From Rhodohalobacter barkolensis (GTDB lineage Bacteria > Bacteroidota > Rhodothermia > Balneolales > Balneolaceae), in contig NZ_PISP01000002.1 in the NCBI RefSeq assembly GCF_002834295.1, positions 124,001-188,000 on the forward strand: a stretch of 64,000 bases of DNA, read 5' to 3'. Position numbers and translations under genes: made by a program. This document shows, in pieces, positions 1 through 8,960 of the stretch (positions within the stretch are counted from its first letter, which is position 1; every line of letters starts with the position of its first letter). The notes under the pieces are model-generated. The model was not told where the DNA came from. It ran no database searches and saw only the letters and a list, made by a program, of their open reading frames with translations.

Positions 1-2147
1 TGGTTGTAACTGTACTGACAATACTATTCTTTGTCGGATCCTTTAAATACATCATTAAGCCGGTCTCTGAAGTTTTCAACGAGCGAACATTTCCAAGAAT
101 ACTGAAGTATTATAAAGTAATGCTGCGGACCTTTTTAAAAAGAGACTACACAGTAAAATATGCGTTGCTGAGAAATTCACTCTCTCTAAGCAGTTTGACT
201 GTTGCTTTAGTGCTGGGTGTGCTGGGTGCTGTGATTGGTATTTTTTCTCCGGCATCAACTATTCTTTACATACTGGCCGGAATTTTTGGTGCCCTGGGTG
301 TTATTCTTGTGATCATACATTCCATAGAAGCAATATTTATCGGAGGAAAGATTTCAATTATATCCGGAATTTCGCTGGGGATCCTAAATGCAATTATACT
401 GCTGCTTGTATCCATTTCAGGCTCCGTTAGCTTAAATGTCTGGTTGGTATTAATGTCTGTTCCCCTGCTTTTAGTGGTCATCGGGATATTTGGTTTATTC
501 AGAAAATCTTCCAAGCCATTGATCCTCACAGACAATCGATCGCTACTTCTGAACACCGTGATGGGTGCGCTCCTTGCTATTTTTGGAATGTTTAGTCTTG
601 CACCTACCGGAGTTGAATTCTTCCCTGAAACAGATCCGAGTCGAATTATTATCGAACTGGAAGGACCTATAGGAATGAATGTTGAAGCCAGTGATGAAAT
701 TGCTAAAGAGGTTCAGGACAGGATCTATAATTTGATTGATGAAGACCCTCTTGTAAAAGCAAATATTGAGAACCTTCAAACCAATGTTGGGGTTTCTGGT
801 GATCCATTTTTTGGTGGAGGCGGTCAAAGCCCGGAGCTTTCAAGGCTCACGATGAATCTTGTAGATTTTGGGGATAGGGCCGAACCCTCTGCAAATACTC
901 TTACGAAACTACGCGAGATTATCCGGGATATACCGGATATAGCTGTGAAAATAGAGGGTGAAGAGCAGGGTCCACCAACCGGTGCCCCGGTAAACATTGA
1001 AGTTTCCGGTGAAAACTTTGACGAGATAGTTCGCATCACAGAAGAGGTTACTCAAATTCTGATTGATGCTTCTGTATCACAATCTGTTCCGGGTCTTGTC
1101 GATGTTCGAAATAATGTAAGTGGAGGAACTCCCGAATACCGAATTCTGGTCGATTATGAAAAGGCGAGCCGGCTTGGTTTAAGTATGTCAGATATAGCTC
1201 AAACCATTCGGATAGCCAATAATGGATTGGAAACCAGCAAATGGAGGGATGGGGAAGATGAATATGATATCATGGTCAGATTGAGACCTGAAGATCGGCA
1301 GGATCTTGAGAGTCTAAGAAATCTCAATATCGTAACACAAATGGGAGCTTCGATGCCTCTTGTTTCCGTTGCAAGTTTTGAAGAAGGTACCGGTTTGGGG
1401 TCTATCACCCGATTGAACCTACAAAGAACTGCAACCATCGAGGGACAGGCAGCGCCCGGATTCAGTGGACCGGAAGTACTCGCCAATGCTCAGGAACTTC
1501 TGAGCGATTACAGGGCCGATCTGCCGTCAGGATACTCAATGGAATATACCGGTGAAAATGAAGAGCAGGAAGAGGCCTTCGGCTTTTTGACCACAGCTCT
1601 GATGGTAGGGTTTGCATTGATATTTTTGGTGATGCTTACCAAGTTTAACAGTGTTGTGTCACCGTTTATAATTATGGTTGCAGTAGGGCTTAGTTTGATA
1701 GGTGTGTTGCTGGGGTTAATTCTTACCCGAACACCATTTGGACTGATGACATTTATTGGAATTATTTCACTGGCCGGTATTGTCTGTGTAAATAATATTG
1801 TGCTCCTCGACTATGTAAAACAGTTAACTGAGCAGGGTTTACAGAAAAAGAACGCAATTATTGAAGCGGGATTAATTCGATTCAGACCGGTAATTTTAAC
1901 TGCACTGACCACTATACTTGGTCTGGTACCTCTTACTTTTGGAATAAATATCGATTTTGTGAACCTTTTTGTGAACTTTGATCCTAATTTCCAATTTGGG
2001 TCAGAAAGCACAGGTTTCTGGGGGCCCATGGGAATTGCGATTATCAGCGGGTTGACATTCGCAACATTTCTGACACTGATAGTAGTGCCGGTTCTATATT
2101 CTGCATTTGACTCCCTGGCTCAAAGATTGGGTGCCTTGAAATCCTAA
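1..2147 (+). CDS. RND-family efflux permease, C-terminal part (5' end outside window)
   Basis: The frame is open from base 3, so this is the last 714 residues of a roughly 1,100-1,200-residue inner-membrane RND pump. It begins in a membrane segment matching TM6, followed by TM7 (near bases 540-600), the second periplasmic porter loop starting with the typical FFPETDP stretch, and TM8-TM12 with the TM10 motif GIVCVNNIVLLD. Such pumps export drugs, metals or lipids using the proton gradient, with an adaptor and an outer-membrane channel; those partners are not visible and may lie upstream. The oddity is a block of four extra hydrophobic segments between TM6 and TM7 (about bases 180-500), where family members usually have a short cytoplasmic loop. 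An even number of extra helices keeps the topology intact. The family call is secure; substrate is unknown. Confidence 0.9.
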   Translation, partial: VVTVLTILFFVGSFKYIIKPVSEVFNERTFPRILKYYKVMLRTFLKRDYTVKYALLRNSLSLSSLTVALVLGVLGAVIGIFSPASTILYILAGIFGALGVILVIIHSIEAIFIGGKISIISGISLGILNAIILLLVSISGSVSLNVWLVLMSVPLLLVVIGIFGLFRKSSKPLILTDNRSLLLNTVMGALLAIFGMFSLAPTGVEFFPETDPSRIIIELEGPIGMNVEASDEIAKEVQDRIYNLIDEDPLVKANIENLQTNVGVSGDPFFGGGGQSPELSRLTMNLVDFGDRAEPSANTLTKLREIIRDIPDIAVKIEGEEQGPPTGAPVNIEVSGENFDEIVRITEEVTQILIDASVSQSVPGLVDVRNNVSGGTPEYRILVDYEKASRLGLSMSDIAQTIRIANNGLETSKWRDGEDEYDIMVRLRPEDRQDLESLRNLNIVTQMGASMPLVSVASFEEGTGLGSITRLNLQRTATIEGQAAPGFSGPEVLANAQELLSDYRADLPSGYSMEYTGENEEQEEAFGFLTTALMVGFALIFLVMLTKFNSVVSPFIIMVAVGLSLIGVLLGLILTRTPFGLMTFIGIISLAGIVCVNNIVLLDYVKQLTEQGLQKKNAIIEAGLIRFRPVILTALTTILGLVPLTFGINIDFVNLFVNFDPNFQFGSESTGFWGPMGIAIISGLTFATFLTLIVVPVLYSAFDSLAQRLGALKS

Positions 2148-2257
2148 AACGGATTTATTCTGAGAAATCAGATCTTTCGGCCGGATCATATTTAATAAAT
2201 GAGATCTGGCTGAATATTCTTATTTTTGATCAAAACAAAGAAGAAAAAAAGTTTACC

Positions 2258-2665
2258 GTGATTCAAAGACCTCAAACTATATTTCTGATACTGACAGCAA
2301 TTCTTAACCTCGCTGTTTTCTTTACTCCGATTTACAGTCATGCAGTTAATGACCCCGCAGCTTGGTTTGGGATAGGAATGGCACTCTCTTTAACGTTGCC
2401 AATGCTCATTGCCTTAATTTCAATTTTTCTGTACAAAAACAGATCGAATCAATTGAAATGGGTGAAAATCGCCACTTATTTACAGATTGTAGCATTGGGT
2501 TTTGCTATAGGTACTCTGTTCTCATTAGGGGGCTTTGGCAAGTTCCTCTGGAAAGAAGTCCTCAGTTCAGGAATTGTAATCTTCTCGTTAGCATCTTTAT
2601 GGCAAGCCGGCCGTTTGATTAAAAAGGATGAAGAGCTTGTTCAATCTATGGACCGTATACGGTAA
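2258..2665 (+). CDS. DUF4293 family four-helix membrane protein
   Basis: This 135-residue protein begins at a GTG and opens with the MIQRPQTIFLILTAIL signature typical of DUF4293, a family largely confined to Bacteroidota and relatives. Four hydrophobic segments are visible (about residues 8-26, 36-58, 68-90 and 98-116), followed by a short charged cytoplasmic tail. No catalytic motif is present and the function of the family is unknown. The next gene starts 5 nt after its stop, so the two are probably co-transcribed. The preceding RND gene ends about 110 nt upstream. The family assignment rests on the N-terminal pattern and the four-helix layout. Confidence 0.75.
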   Translation: MIQRPQTIFLILTAILNLAVFFTPIYSHAVNDPAAWFGIGMALSLTLPMLIALISIFLYKNRSNQLKWVKIATYLQIVALGFAIGTLFSLGGFGKFLWKEVLSSGIVIFSLASLWQAGRLIKKDEELVQSMDRIR

Positions 2666-2670
2666 ATTAT

Positions 2671-3585
2671 TTGAGTAATTCACCACAGAATGATGTTCCC
2701 ATCACGAAGGTAGTTTTACTGCTCTTTGCAGGCCTTCTTACATTTGGGTTTGCTCCTATCATGGTTCGTTTTGCTACGGATGTTGAGCCTCTGGCGCTTG
2801 CAGCAATGCGCACAGGTTTTTCCGCACTGTTATTACTTCCATTCTGGCTGCCAAAACGGATGTCTTTGCAAAAACTGAAGGGTTTGGGAGTAAAGAATTA
2901 TCTTTTAGTTGCAGCGGGAATTAGTCTGGGGCTCCATTTCACTCTTTGGATCGCTTCGCTCCACTATACTTCTGTTGCGTCAGCCTCAGTGTTGGTAACC
3001 ATCCATCCTGTAATGTTGATCGTTGCTGAAAGTGTATTTTTTAAATCAAAATTCAGGCCGATAGTTTGGCTTGGGGTAGTGATCGCCTTTTCCGGATCTG
3101 TTTTGCTCGGTTTGGCAGACGATACACAAATGAACCAGTTTCCACAGGCAGTTCTTGGTAATACGCTGGCCTTTTCATCTGCTGTAATTTTTGTGGTGTA
3201 TTTTATGCTGGGTCGTAAGATCAGACAGCACACTGAGTGGATCGACTATGTGTTTTACGTTTATACTTATGCCGCCATCACCTGTGTTATTTTAACAGTG
3301 CTTTGGGTGGGTGGAATACCGGCAATAACAACCATCTCTATTTTGGTAGGTTTAGGTTTGGCGATTGGCCCAACAATTTTGGGTCATGGAGCTATGAATT
3401 ACGCTGTAAAGTACATCTCCCCAACACTGTTATCTACATTGGTTTTGTCTGAAGCAGTGGTTGCAGCAATTGCGGCCTTTTTTATTTTTGGTGAGGTTCC
3501 GTCAGGCTTTTCTATCGTTGCGATGCTGATTATTGTTTTTGGGGTGACTCTTACCTGGATGAAAAGAATGAGTCGTCCAACGTAA
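2671..3585 (+). CDS. EamA/DMT-superfamily transporter
   Basis: The 304-residue protein has ten hydrophobic helices arranged as two tandem EamA repeats (about residues 12-145 and 160-298). The first repeat contains FAPIMVRFATDVEPLALAAM and the second GPTILGHGAMNYAVKYISPT, both positions where drug/metabolite transporters carry conserved substrate-path residues. Family members export amino acids, nucleobases or other small metabolites; the substrate cannot be read from sequence. The only start that fits is a TTG 5 nt after the DUF4293 stop, which suggests translational coupling. Nothing looks truncated. Confidence 0.85.
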   Translation: MSNSPQNDVPITKVVLLLFAGLLTFGFAPIMVRFATDVEPLALAAMRTGFSALLLLPFWLPKRMSLQKLKGLGVKNYLLVAAGISLGLHFTLWIASLHYTSVASASVLVTIHPVMLIVAESVFFKSKFRPIVWLGVVIAFSGSVLLGLADDTQMNQFPQAVLGNTLAFSSAVIFVVYFMLGRKIRQHTEWIDYVFYVYTYAAITCVILTVLWVGGIPAITTISILVGLGLAIGPTILGHGAMNYAVKYISPTLLSTLVLSEAVVAAIAAFFIFGEVPSGFSIVAMLIIVFGVTLTWMKRMSRPT

Positions 3586-3898
3586 AGAATGCATAAACAA
3601 CTGATAAATATTGGTATGTCAACCTTACACTTTTTAAATAATCCTAACGATAAGCCGTTCTTTTGTTCCTCTTAAAAAAATCAGGTAATTTGCCCTTGTA
3701 ATAAAAGAATGAACTGTGATTAGAGTATATCTAAAAGCATATATAGTCAATTATATCAAGGGTTTACGGTATTTGAAATTGATGATAACAAACGATTTTA
3801 GTTTAAGTTTCGTTATTCAGACGAATTTCGGTGGCAAAGTTAATATTTAAGAGATAATAATAACTTGCTATTTCTCAACAGGAACGAACCTGTACTTA
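3586..3898. other. AT-rich intergenic region upstream of the lytic transglycosylase
   Basis: This 313-nt stretch has no convincing ORF. It is AT-rich, so a promoter for the following gene probably lies here, but no clean Bacteroidota-type TAnnTTTG element was found. A small stem-loop (ACAGG pairing with CCTGT, bases 3878-3893) sits five bases upstream of the annotated ATG and could mask the ribosome-binding region. Confidence 0.5.
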
Positions 3899-5440
3899 AT
3901 GAAGGCAATCTTACATGAAAATTTAGTGAAAGGCAGAGTATATCTCCTGCTTTCTTTATTTCTGACCTCTTTTCTATTTGCTGTTTCTTGCAGTGTAGAA
4001 GAGAATGTTGAAAATGAGGAGGTAGAAGATGAAGCATCACTGCCTGTTTCTGTCCTCGAACCCGTTCAACGCGATTTAGCAGAGATAAAAGAGAGCGGTG
4101 TATTGCGAATGATTACCTACTACAGTTCCAATACATATTTCTTAAATCAGGGAATTGAAGTTGGATTTGAGTATGAACTGGTAAAAGAGTTCGCAAGAGA
4201 GAATGACCTGGCGCTTGAAGTGGTGATAGTAGGTGCTGACGAGAATCCATTCGACCTGTTAAACAGTGGGCAAGGAGATTTGATTGCGGCAAACTACACC
4301 ATTACGCCGGAACGACGCGATATTGTACGTTTTACACGTCCTTATAACTTGGTGGACCAGATGTTGGTATTTTCATCACAGGCGCCTGAGCAACCCCAAA
4401 CATTGGAAGAACTTTCAGGATCAGGAATTTCTGTGTCCGTAAGACGGAACAGTTCTTATTTTTCCAGACTCCAGGATTTGATAGACGAAGGGTATGAAAT
4501 TGATATAAATATTATGCCCGATGCCATTGATACGGAAGCTGCTTTAATGCAGGTTGGCGAAGGTGAGTTGATGGCCACTGTAGCCGACGATAATATGTTT
4601 GATGCAGCCAATCGTTATATGGATGGACTCTTCCCGGGGCCAAAAATTGCTGAACGAGACACAATTGCGTGGGCGATCCGTCAAAATGCTCCCGACTTGG
4701 AATCAACAATGAATCGATTTCTGTACAAACATTTTAGATTTACTGATGACCGCGAAAATCCAAGAAGATCTACCTTTTTGAATATACTCAGAAAAAGATA
4801 TTTCGAAGAGAGTAGACAAATTGCGGAGTTTTACAATCCGGAATGGCAGTACCAAACCATAGGAATAATTTCGCCTTATGACGATATCGTAAAATCAGTT
4901 GCGGATTCCCTGAATTTGGATTGGTTGATGCTGACAGCTATGATTGCTCAGGAATCAAGTTTTAATCCGAACAGCAAAAGCTGGGCCGGAGCAGTAGGTT
5001 TGATGCAGGTTATTCCAAGATTTGTAGAAACGGAATACGAGCAGCTCTATGATCCGGTTACAAATATTAAAGAGGGTGCACGAATTATTAAAGAGCATTT
5101 GAGTCATTACTCCTATATGGACAGTACCAATCAATGGCAGATGGCTTTAGCTACGTATAATGTTGGTCAGGGGCACATGGCCGATGCACGTCGTTTGGTG
5201 ATTGACCAGAATAAAAATCCCAATGAGTGGGAAAATGTGTCAGGTGCTCTGCTGATGTTGATGCAGCGCAGGTACTATCAAGAGGCTCGTTATGGGTTTG
5301 CCAGGGGTATTGAACCGGTGCAGTATGTGAAGGAGATAATGAACCGATACAGAACGTATGAGGCCATTATTGCTCTGGCAGAAAATCAACAAAGAGGCAG
5401 CATATCCAATGCGATGATCAGTACGGGATTGTCTAATTAA
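3899..5440 (+). CDS. mltF: MltF-like membrane-bound lytic murein transglycosylase
   Basis: The 513-residue protein has the two-domain plan of MltF, which is about 518 residues in E. coli. An N-terminal lipoprotein signal ends in the lipobox FAVSC near residue 31. A bacterial solute-binding domain of family 3 follows (about residues 60-290), then a lysozyme-like SLT domain (about 315-480). The SLT domain has the catalytic Glu in MIAQESSFNPNSKS and the supporting motif GAVGLMQVIP. It should cleave peptidoglycan glycan strands to 1,6-anhydro products from a membrane anchor, with the binding-protein-like domain modulating activity by muropeptides. A GTG at codon 10 would give a more compact signal peptide, so the start is not certain. 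The gene converges on the phosphatase gene with an 8-nt overlap of stops. Confidence 0.87.
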   Translation: MKAILHENLVKGRVYLLLSLFLTSFLFAVSCSVEENVENEEVEDEASLPVSVLEPVQRDLAEIKESGVLRMITYYSSNTYFLNQGIEVGFEYELVKEFARENDLALEVVIVGADENPFDLLNSGQGDLIAANYTITPERRDIVRFTRPYNLVDQMLVFSSQAPEQPQTLEELSGSGISVSVRRNSSYFSRLQDLIDEGYEIDINIMPDAIDTEAALMQVGEGELMATVADDNMFDAANRYMDGLFPGPKIAERDTIAWAIRQNAPDLESTMNRFLYKHFRFTDDRENPRRSTFLNILRKRYFEESRQIAEFYNPEWQYQTIGIISPYDDIVKSVADSLNLDWLMLTAMIAQESSFNPNSKSWAGAVGLMQVIPRFVETEYEQLYDPVTNIKEGARIIKEHLSHYSYMDSTNQWQMALATYNVGQGHMADARRLVIDQNKNPNEWENVSGALLMLMQRRYYQEARYGFARGIEPVQYVKEIMNRYRTYEAIIALAENQQRGSISNAMISTGLSN

Positions 5441-7157
5441 TTTTTAGTATCAATAGGGTCAGATCATCACCCAGCTTGTTTTTAGCGAATTCACGAACAT
5501 CAGATAAAATTTTGTTCATTAAATCCTGAGATGAAAGATGTCTGTTGTTTAGGATTAACTCGTAAAGCCGCTCTTCTCCAAACTCTTCCTGATGTTGATT
5601 CATGGCTTCGTTTACACCATCTGTATAGCATACAATCATATCTCCACTGTATAATTGGATGTCGGTTTGATCATACGGAGAGATGGTTTCCATTGCTCCC
5701 AATAAAAGCCCACCCTCTGTGAGCTCTTCTATCTGATCAGATTTATCTCGAAGAAGAATGGGTGGATTGTGTCCGGCATTTACATATCTGAATACGTTGG
5801 AATCTTTAAAATACTTGGCCCAGAAAAATGTAATGAATTTATCACTCGGCGTATTTTTAAAGATAAGATCGTTAATTCGTTCTGTTGCTTCATTCAACCC
5901 GATATCGACAGGTAACAGAACGTGTAACATGGATTGAAGGTTTGCCATTAACATGGCCGCAGGAACCCCTTTCCCGGTTACATCTCCAATCGCAAAGATT
6001 GTGCTTCCATCAGGTGTTTCGGCAATGTCAAAATAGTCTCCTCCTACCTCCCGGGATGAAATGGTTTGTGCTGCAAGATCAACCCCTTTAATTGTTGGAA
6101 TCGGGTCGGGGAGTAAGCCTCGCTGGATAGATTTTGCAATAGACAGTTCCTCTTCCATTCTCTCTTTGTCGATACGCTCTTCGAGTAAGAATGTTTTTTG
6201 AATGGAAACCACTGCCAGGTTTGAAAGAGACTTTAGAAAATTGAAATCTGTTTCTGTATAAGTCTCTTTGTTGAGTCGTTCACCGACTCCAATTACAGCA
6301 ACTTTTTCACCTTGAATGGAAATCCCGATGATGTTTGTGATCTGGTTGGTCTCGAGAGATTCAACTTTATCGTAGCAGTGATCATCAACAGCCTTCACCT
6401 CGGTGGGGCATAGTTCGAATAGTGTATCAATTTCCTGCTGATCAAAACTCTTCTTAATACCGCTCGATGCAAGCAGGGTGTTTTTATCCGGGGTTTTATA
6501 AACCAGGAAAAAAGTTCTGATGAATAACTGACCCAGGAGGGCAAATTTAAAAATGCTGGAAATTTTCTCTCGGTCAGTCAGTAAATTAAACTCTTTTGAT
6601 AGATCAAAGAGCGTGTTTAATTCATGAATTCGTCGGTCCAGCTTACGGTTCGTATTCTTAAGTTCATCAAAGAGGAGTGAGTTGGATAGAGCAACTGACG
6701 AGATAATACAGAGGCTTTCAGCAAATTCAAGCTCATGAGGTGCAAATGGTTTTTGTGTGGCTTTGGGGCCAATAAAAAGAAACCCGATGTGCTGATTGCT
6801 GGTTCGAAGAGGGAAAAAAATACTGTTTTCCATATTTTCAGCTAGTTTTGGCAGCTGATCTGAAAAGTCATTATATGTAATATGAGAACAGTTTTTTTGA
6901 GACTCTTTAAGGCTAATTTTAACCTGGTCACCTTCGGAAATATTCTTTAGCCCTTTCGCTTTTTCAATTTTGTAAATTTTTTTGATTGGATCATAAAAAA
7001 GAACAGCGGCTTTGGCGGACAACAGCTTGCCCATTATGATAAGCAGCAGATTATTGAGTACGAAATCACTGCTGCGCGACTCAATGAGCATTCTGCTGGT
7101 TTCGAGCACCGTCTTCATTTCAAACCGGTTTTGGAGCTCTTTATTGGATTGAGACAT
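5433..7157 (-). CDS. RsbU-like GAF-SpoIIE (PP2C) serine phosphatase
   Basis: From the ATG at 7157 this gives 574 residues. Two GAF-like sensory regions (about residues 15-165 and 180-325) and a short coiled helix precede a SpoIIE-type PP2C phosphatase domain. That domain has the metal-binding motifs VGGDYFD, IGDVTGKGVPAAM and CYTDGVNEAM, plus the family motif YVNAGHNPP. It should dephosphorylate the STAS protein encoded two genes upstream and so switch on a sigma factor or other partner. A longer frame opens at a TTG at 7187 and would overlap the kinase gene by 19 nt; the ATG gives an 11-nt gap and is preferred. There are no transmembrane segments, so the signal sensed is probably cytosolic. 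Confidence 0.88.
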   Translation of the reverse strand: MSQSNKELQNRFEMKTVLETSRMLIESRSSDFVLNNLLLIIMGKLLSAKAAVLFYDPIKKIYKIEKAKGLKNISEGDQVKISLKESQKNCSHITYNDFSDQLPKLAENMENSIFFPLRTSNQHIGFLFIGPKATQKPFAPHELEFAESLCIISSVALSNSLLFDELKNTNRKLDRRIHELNTLFDLSKEFNLLTDREKISSIFKFALLGQLFIRTFFLVYKTPDKNTLLASSGIKKSFDQQEIDTLFELCPTEVKAVDDHCYDKVESLETNQITNIIGISIQGEKVAVIGVGERLNKETYTETDFNFLKSLSNLAVVSIQKTFLLEERIDKERMEEELSIAKSIQRGLLPDPIPTIKGVDLAAQTISSREVGGDYFDIAETPDGSTIFAIGDVTGKGVPAAMLMANLQSMLHVLLPVDIGLNEATERINDLIFKNTPSDKFITFFWAKYFKDSNVFRYVNAGHNPPILLRDKSDQIEELTEGGLLLGAMETISPYDQTDIQLYSGDMIVCYTDGVNEAMNQHQEEFGEERLYELILNNRHLSSQDLMNKILSDVREFAKNKLGDDLTLLILKIN

Positions 7158-7168
7158 GAGTGCGGTTT

Positions 7169-7591
7169 TTACGTTCTTTTTTTGCAAAGTCGGATTTCAT
7201 TCTTGTCAGGCTGAGCGTGATAGGATACGCTGTCCATTAACTGGTGTATCAGGTAAACACCCATACCCCCGCGTTTTCTCTCTTTCATTTTTTTGCGAAT
7301 ATCGGGCAAATCATAACTTTCCGGTTTGAAGCTATTTCCGCTATCAAACAGACTGATGCAAAGTTTATCGGGATCGAAAGAAAGATTAATTTCTACATTC
7401 TCGTTATTACTATTTTTATAGGCGTGTTTAATAATATTTGTATAGGCTTCATCTACGGCAAGCTGTAAATCAGACACCTCTTTCCTTGAGAATCCCTGCT
7501 TTTTTGCATGTAATGCAATAAAGTCGCGCACCTCGGAAAGGTTTTCTGTAGATGCATTTACTGTAATTCGATATGTGGCCGTTTTATTCAA
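7169..7591 (-). CDS. RsbW/SpoIIAB-like anti-sigma serine kinase
   Basis: This 140-residue protein is a stand-alone GHKL ATPase domain. It has the N box with Glu and Asn in LAVDEAYTNIIKHAY, a G1 box in LFDSGNSF, and a G2 box in RGGMGVYLIHQLMD. Proteins of this size and layout bind either a sigma factor or a STAS antagonist and phosphorylate the latter on Ser/Thr. It starts at TTG 6 nt after the STAS stop, and no ATG is available nearby. The position between STAS and phosphatase genes defines a classical partner-switching set. No sigma factor gene is adjacent, so the regulated target lies elsewhere or is not a sigma factor. Confidence 0.88.
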   Translation of the reverse strand: MNKTATYRITVNASTENLSEVRDFIALHAKKQGFSRKEVSDLQLAVDEAYTNIIKHAYKNSNNENVEINLSFDPDKLCISLFDSGNSFKPESYDLPDIRKKMKERKRGGMGVYLIHQLMDSVSYHAQPDKNEIRLCKKRT

Positions 7592-7597
7592 CAGCGA

Positions 7598-7951
7598 TTA
7601 ATTTTCGTTTGAAAATCGTTCAACAGCGTCTTGTTCGTCCTCGAGAATATCATAGAGAGTAGGAAAGCCGAGCAGGTCAAAAACATTGTAGACCCGTTCG
7701 TTCATGTTAGTCAGTTTGATGTCTCCGCCGCTGGATCTCACATCCTCAATATAGGCCATAAATACTCCAAGCCCGGCACTTGCGATGTAGTCGAGTTCAC
7801 TGCAATTGACAATGATATTCGATTTGTTACTGTTTATGAGGAGTTTTAGAGATTCCTCCAGTTGAGAAGCGGTGTGTGCATCCAACTCTCCATGAAGATC
7901 CAACACGTCTAATCCCGAAGATTCCCGGTGGTTAATTTTAAAATTCTTCAT
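7598..7951 (-). CDS. STAS-domain anti-sigma factor antagonist (RsbV/SpoIIAA-like)
   Basis: This 117-residue single STAS domain begins at ATG and is the first gene of the partner-switching operon. The central motif NCSELDYIASAGLGVFMAYI carries the conserved Ser before Gly-Leu that is the usual phosphorylation site. The cognate kinase would phosphorylate that Ser and the GAF-SpoIIE phosphatase would remove it; the unphosphorylated form sequesters the kinase. The C-terminal half is amphipathic and ends in an acidic tail. The gap to the kinase is 6 nt. Confidence 0.9.
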   Translation of the reverse strand: MKNFKINHRESSGLDVLDLHGELDAHTASQLEESLKLLINSNKSNIIVNCSELDYIASAGLGVFMAYIEDVRSSGGDIKLTNMNERVYNVFDLLGFPTLYDILEDEQDAVERFSNEN

Positions 7952-8349
7952 CTCAATGTTGATTTCATGTTAATGGGTTCCTCAAAGATAGAAGTTAGGT
8001 GGGGTTGTACAAACAATGAATACGAAAAAATAAAAGATAGGTTACAAAAAATAAGGCATCACACGTATCCGGTGTGATGCCCTGACTATTCATCAAGAGA
8101 GACGCTACTTGAGCGCATAAGAATATTAGCAAAAATGAACGAAAAAGCACAACTATAATTGATTTTGCCTATAAATAATCGTGTAAAGTAGTGAAAAACC
8201 AATTTTTACAGTTTGTTAGAGTGATGATATGTGCATAAGTTTTGAGTATTATTTGTCTGCTCGAAACATAGACTTCAATTTCTTGTTAATTATTGAGAGT
8301 GGAATAATTAAATGCTATATCAACAACAAACCCCATAAACCTATCGATT
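7952..8349. other. Divergent intergenic region between the partner-switching operon and a barrel-protein gene
   Basis: This 398-nt region must hold promoters for both flanking transcription units, but no clean consensus promoter could be assigned. It contains a strong hairpin at 8055-8081, described separately. No ORF above about 40 codons with a plausible start was seen in it. Confidence 0.5.
8042..8081 (-). terminator. Terminator-like hairpin on the minus strand, upstream of the STAS gene
   Basis: A perfect 10-bp stem (GGCATCACAC at 8055-8064 with GTGTGATGCC at 8072-8081) closes a 7-nt loop. Read on the minus strand the hairpin is followed by TTATTTTTTG, a good intrinsic terminator. On the plus strand no T-run follows it. 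It lies about 100 nt in front of the STAS start and no annotated minus-strand gene feeds into it. It therefore either attenuates the operon transcript or ends a short untranslated RNA from about 8082-8340. Confidence 0.6.
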
Positions 8350-8886
8350 ATGAAAAAGCTATTATTTGCAATTTTAAGTATCGGTTTTCTATTTGCATTT
8401 ACTGAACAGGTAAGTGCACAGTGGTCAATCGGTGCCAGTTACGAAACAAGAAATGAGGATCCAACAAATGGATTTGGCTTACGAGTTGAAAGAAGTATCC
8501 TTTCAATGGTACCGGTTGTAGACTTCAATATGAGAGCTCACTTCAGCTTTTTTAATGATGACGCTGTAGTAACGAGAGACGATCAGAATTTTAGCGGTGA
8601 TGTTGAAGCCTACGATTTCGGTTTGGCACTCACTGCCGGAGCCAAATTGGCCCTAATCAAGCCGTATATTGGTCTTGGTGTCGGTTCTGAAAACTACAGT
8701 TTTGAAGGTCAGACTAATTTTGACGAAACAAATCTGTTTTGGAATGGATTTGGCGGAATTGAGTTAGCGTTATTGCCAATGATCAGTCCGTTTGTGGAGT
8801 ACAGAATTTCCAACATTTCCGGTTCAGATCAAATAAACTTTGATAATGTAAGCCGGCTGGCTCTTGGTGTTTCGCTTCGATTCTGA
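8350..8886 (+). CDS. Small outer-membrane beta-barrel-like protein
   Basis: The 178-residue protein starts with a clear Sec signal (cleavage probably after VSAQ, near residue 25). The rest is alternating polar/hydrophobic strands, rich in aromatic residues and Gly, ending in LGVSLRF with a C-terminal Phe as expected for a barrel inserted by BAM. No enzymatic motif is visible. A paralogue with the same order of segments (the LIKPYIGLG and NLFWN stretches and a terminal RF) lies at 37419-38009. The gene is monocistronic, closed by a bidirectional terminator. Function is unknown; a small porin-like or OmpW/OmpX-like role is only an inference. Confidence 0.72.
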   Translation: MKKLLFAILSIGFLFAFTEQVSAQWSIGASYETRNEDPTNGFGLRVERSILSMVPVVDFNMRAHFSFFNDDAVVTRDDQNFSGDVEAYDFGLALTAGAKLALIKPYIGLGVGSENYSFEGQTNFDETNLFWNGFGGIELALLPMISPFVEYRISNISGSDQINFDNVSRLALGVSLRF

Positions 8887-8918
8887 ACAATCGGTAAAAT
8901 GATCTAAAACGAGATATA

Positions 8919-8948
8919 AAAAAGGCTCCCTGATTTGGGAGCCTTTTT
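8919..8948. terminator. Bidirectional intrinsic terminator
   Basis: AAAAAAGGCTCCC pairs with GGGAGCCTTTTT around a 6-nt loop. The A-run on one side and T-run on the other make it work in both directions. It lies between the convergent barrel-protein and SPOR-lipoprotein genes. Confidence 0.9.
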
Positions 8949-8960
8949 AAATCTGAATAA

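Noticed and set aside
7158-7187. TTG start of the phosphatase at 7187
   Set aside because: It would overlap the kinase by 19 nt; the ATG at 7157 gives normal spacing.
8055-8081. Plus-strand terminator before the barrel gene
   Set aside because: No T-run follows on the plus strand; the T-run is only on the minus strand.
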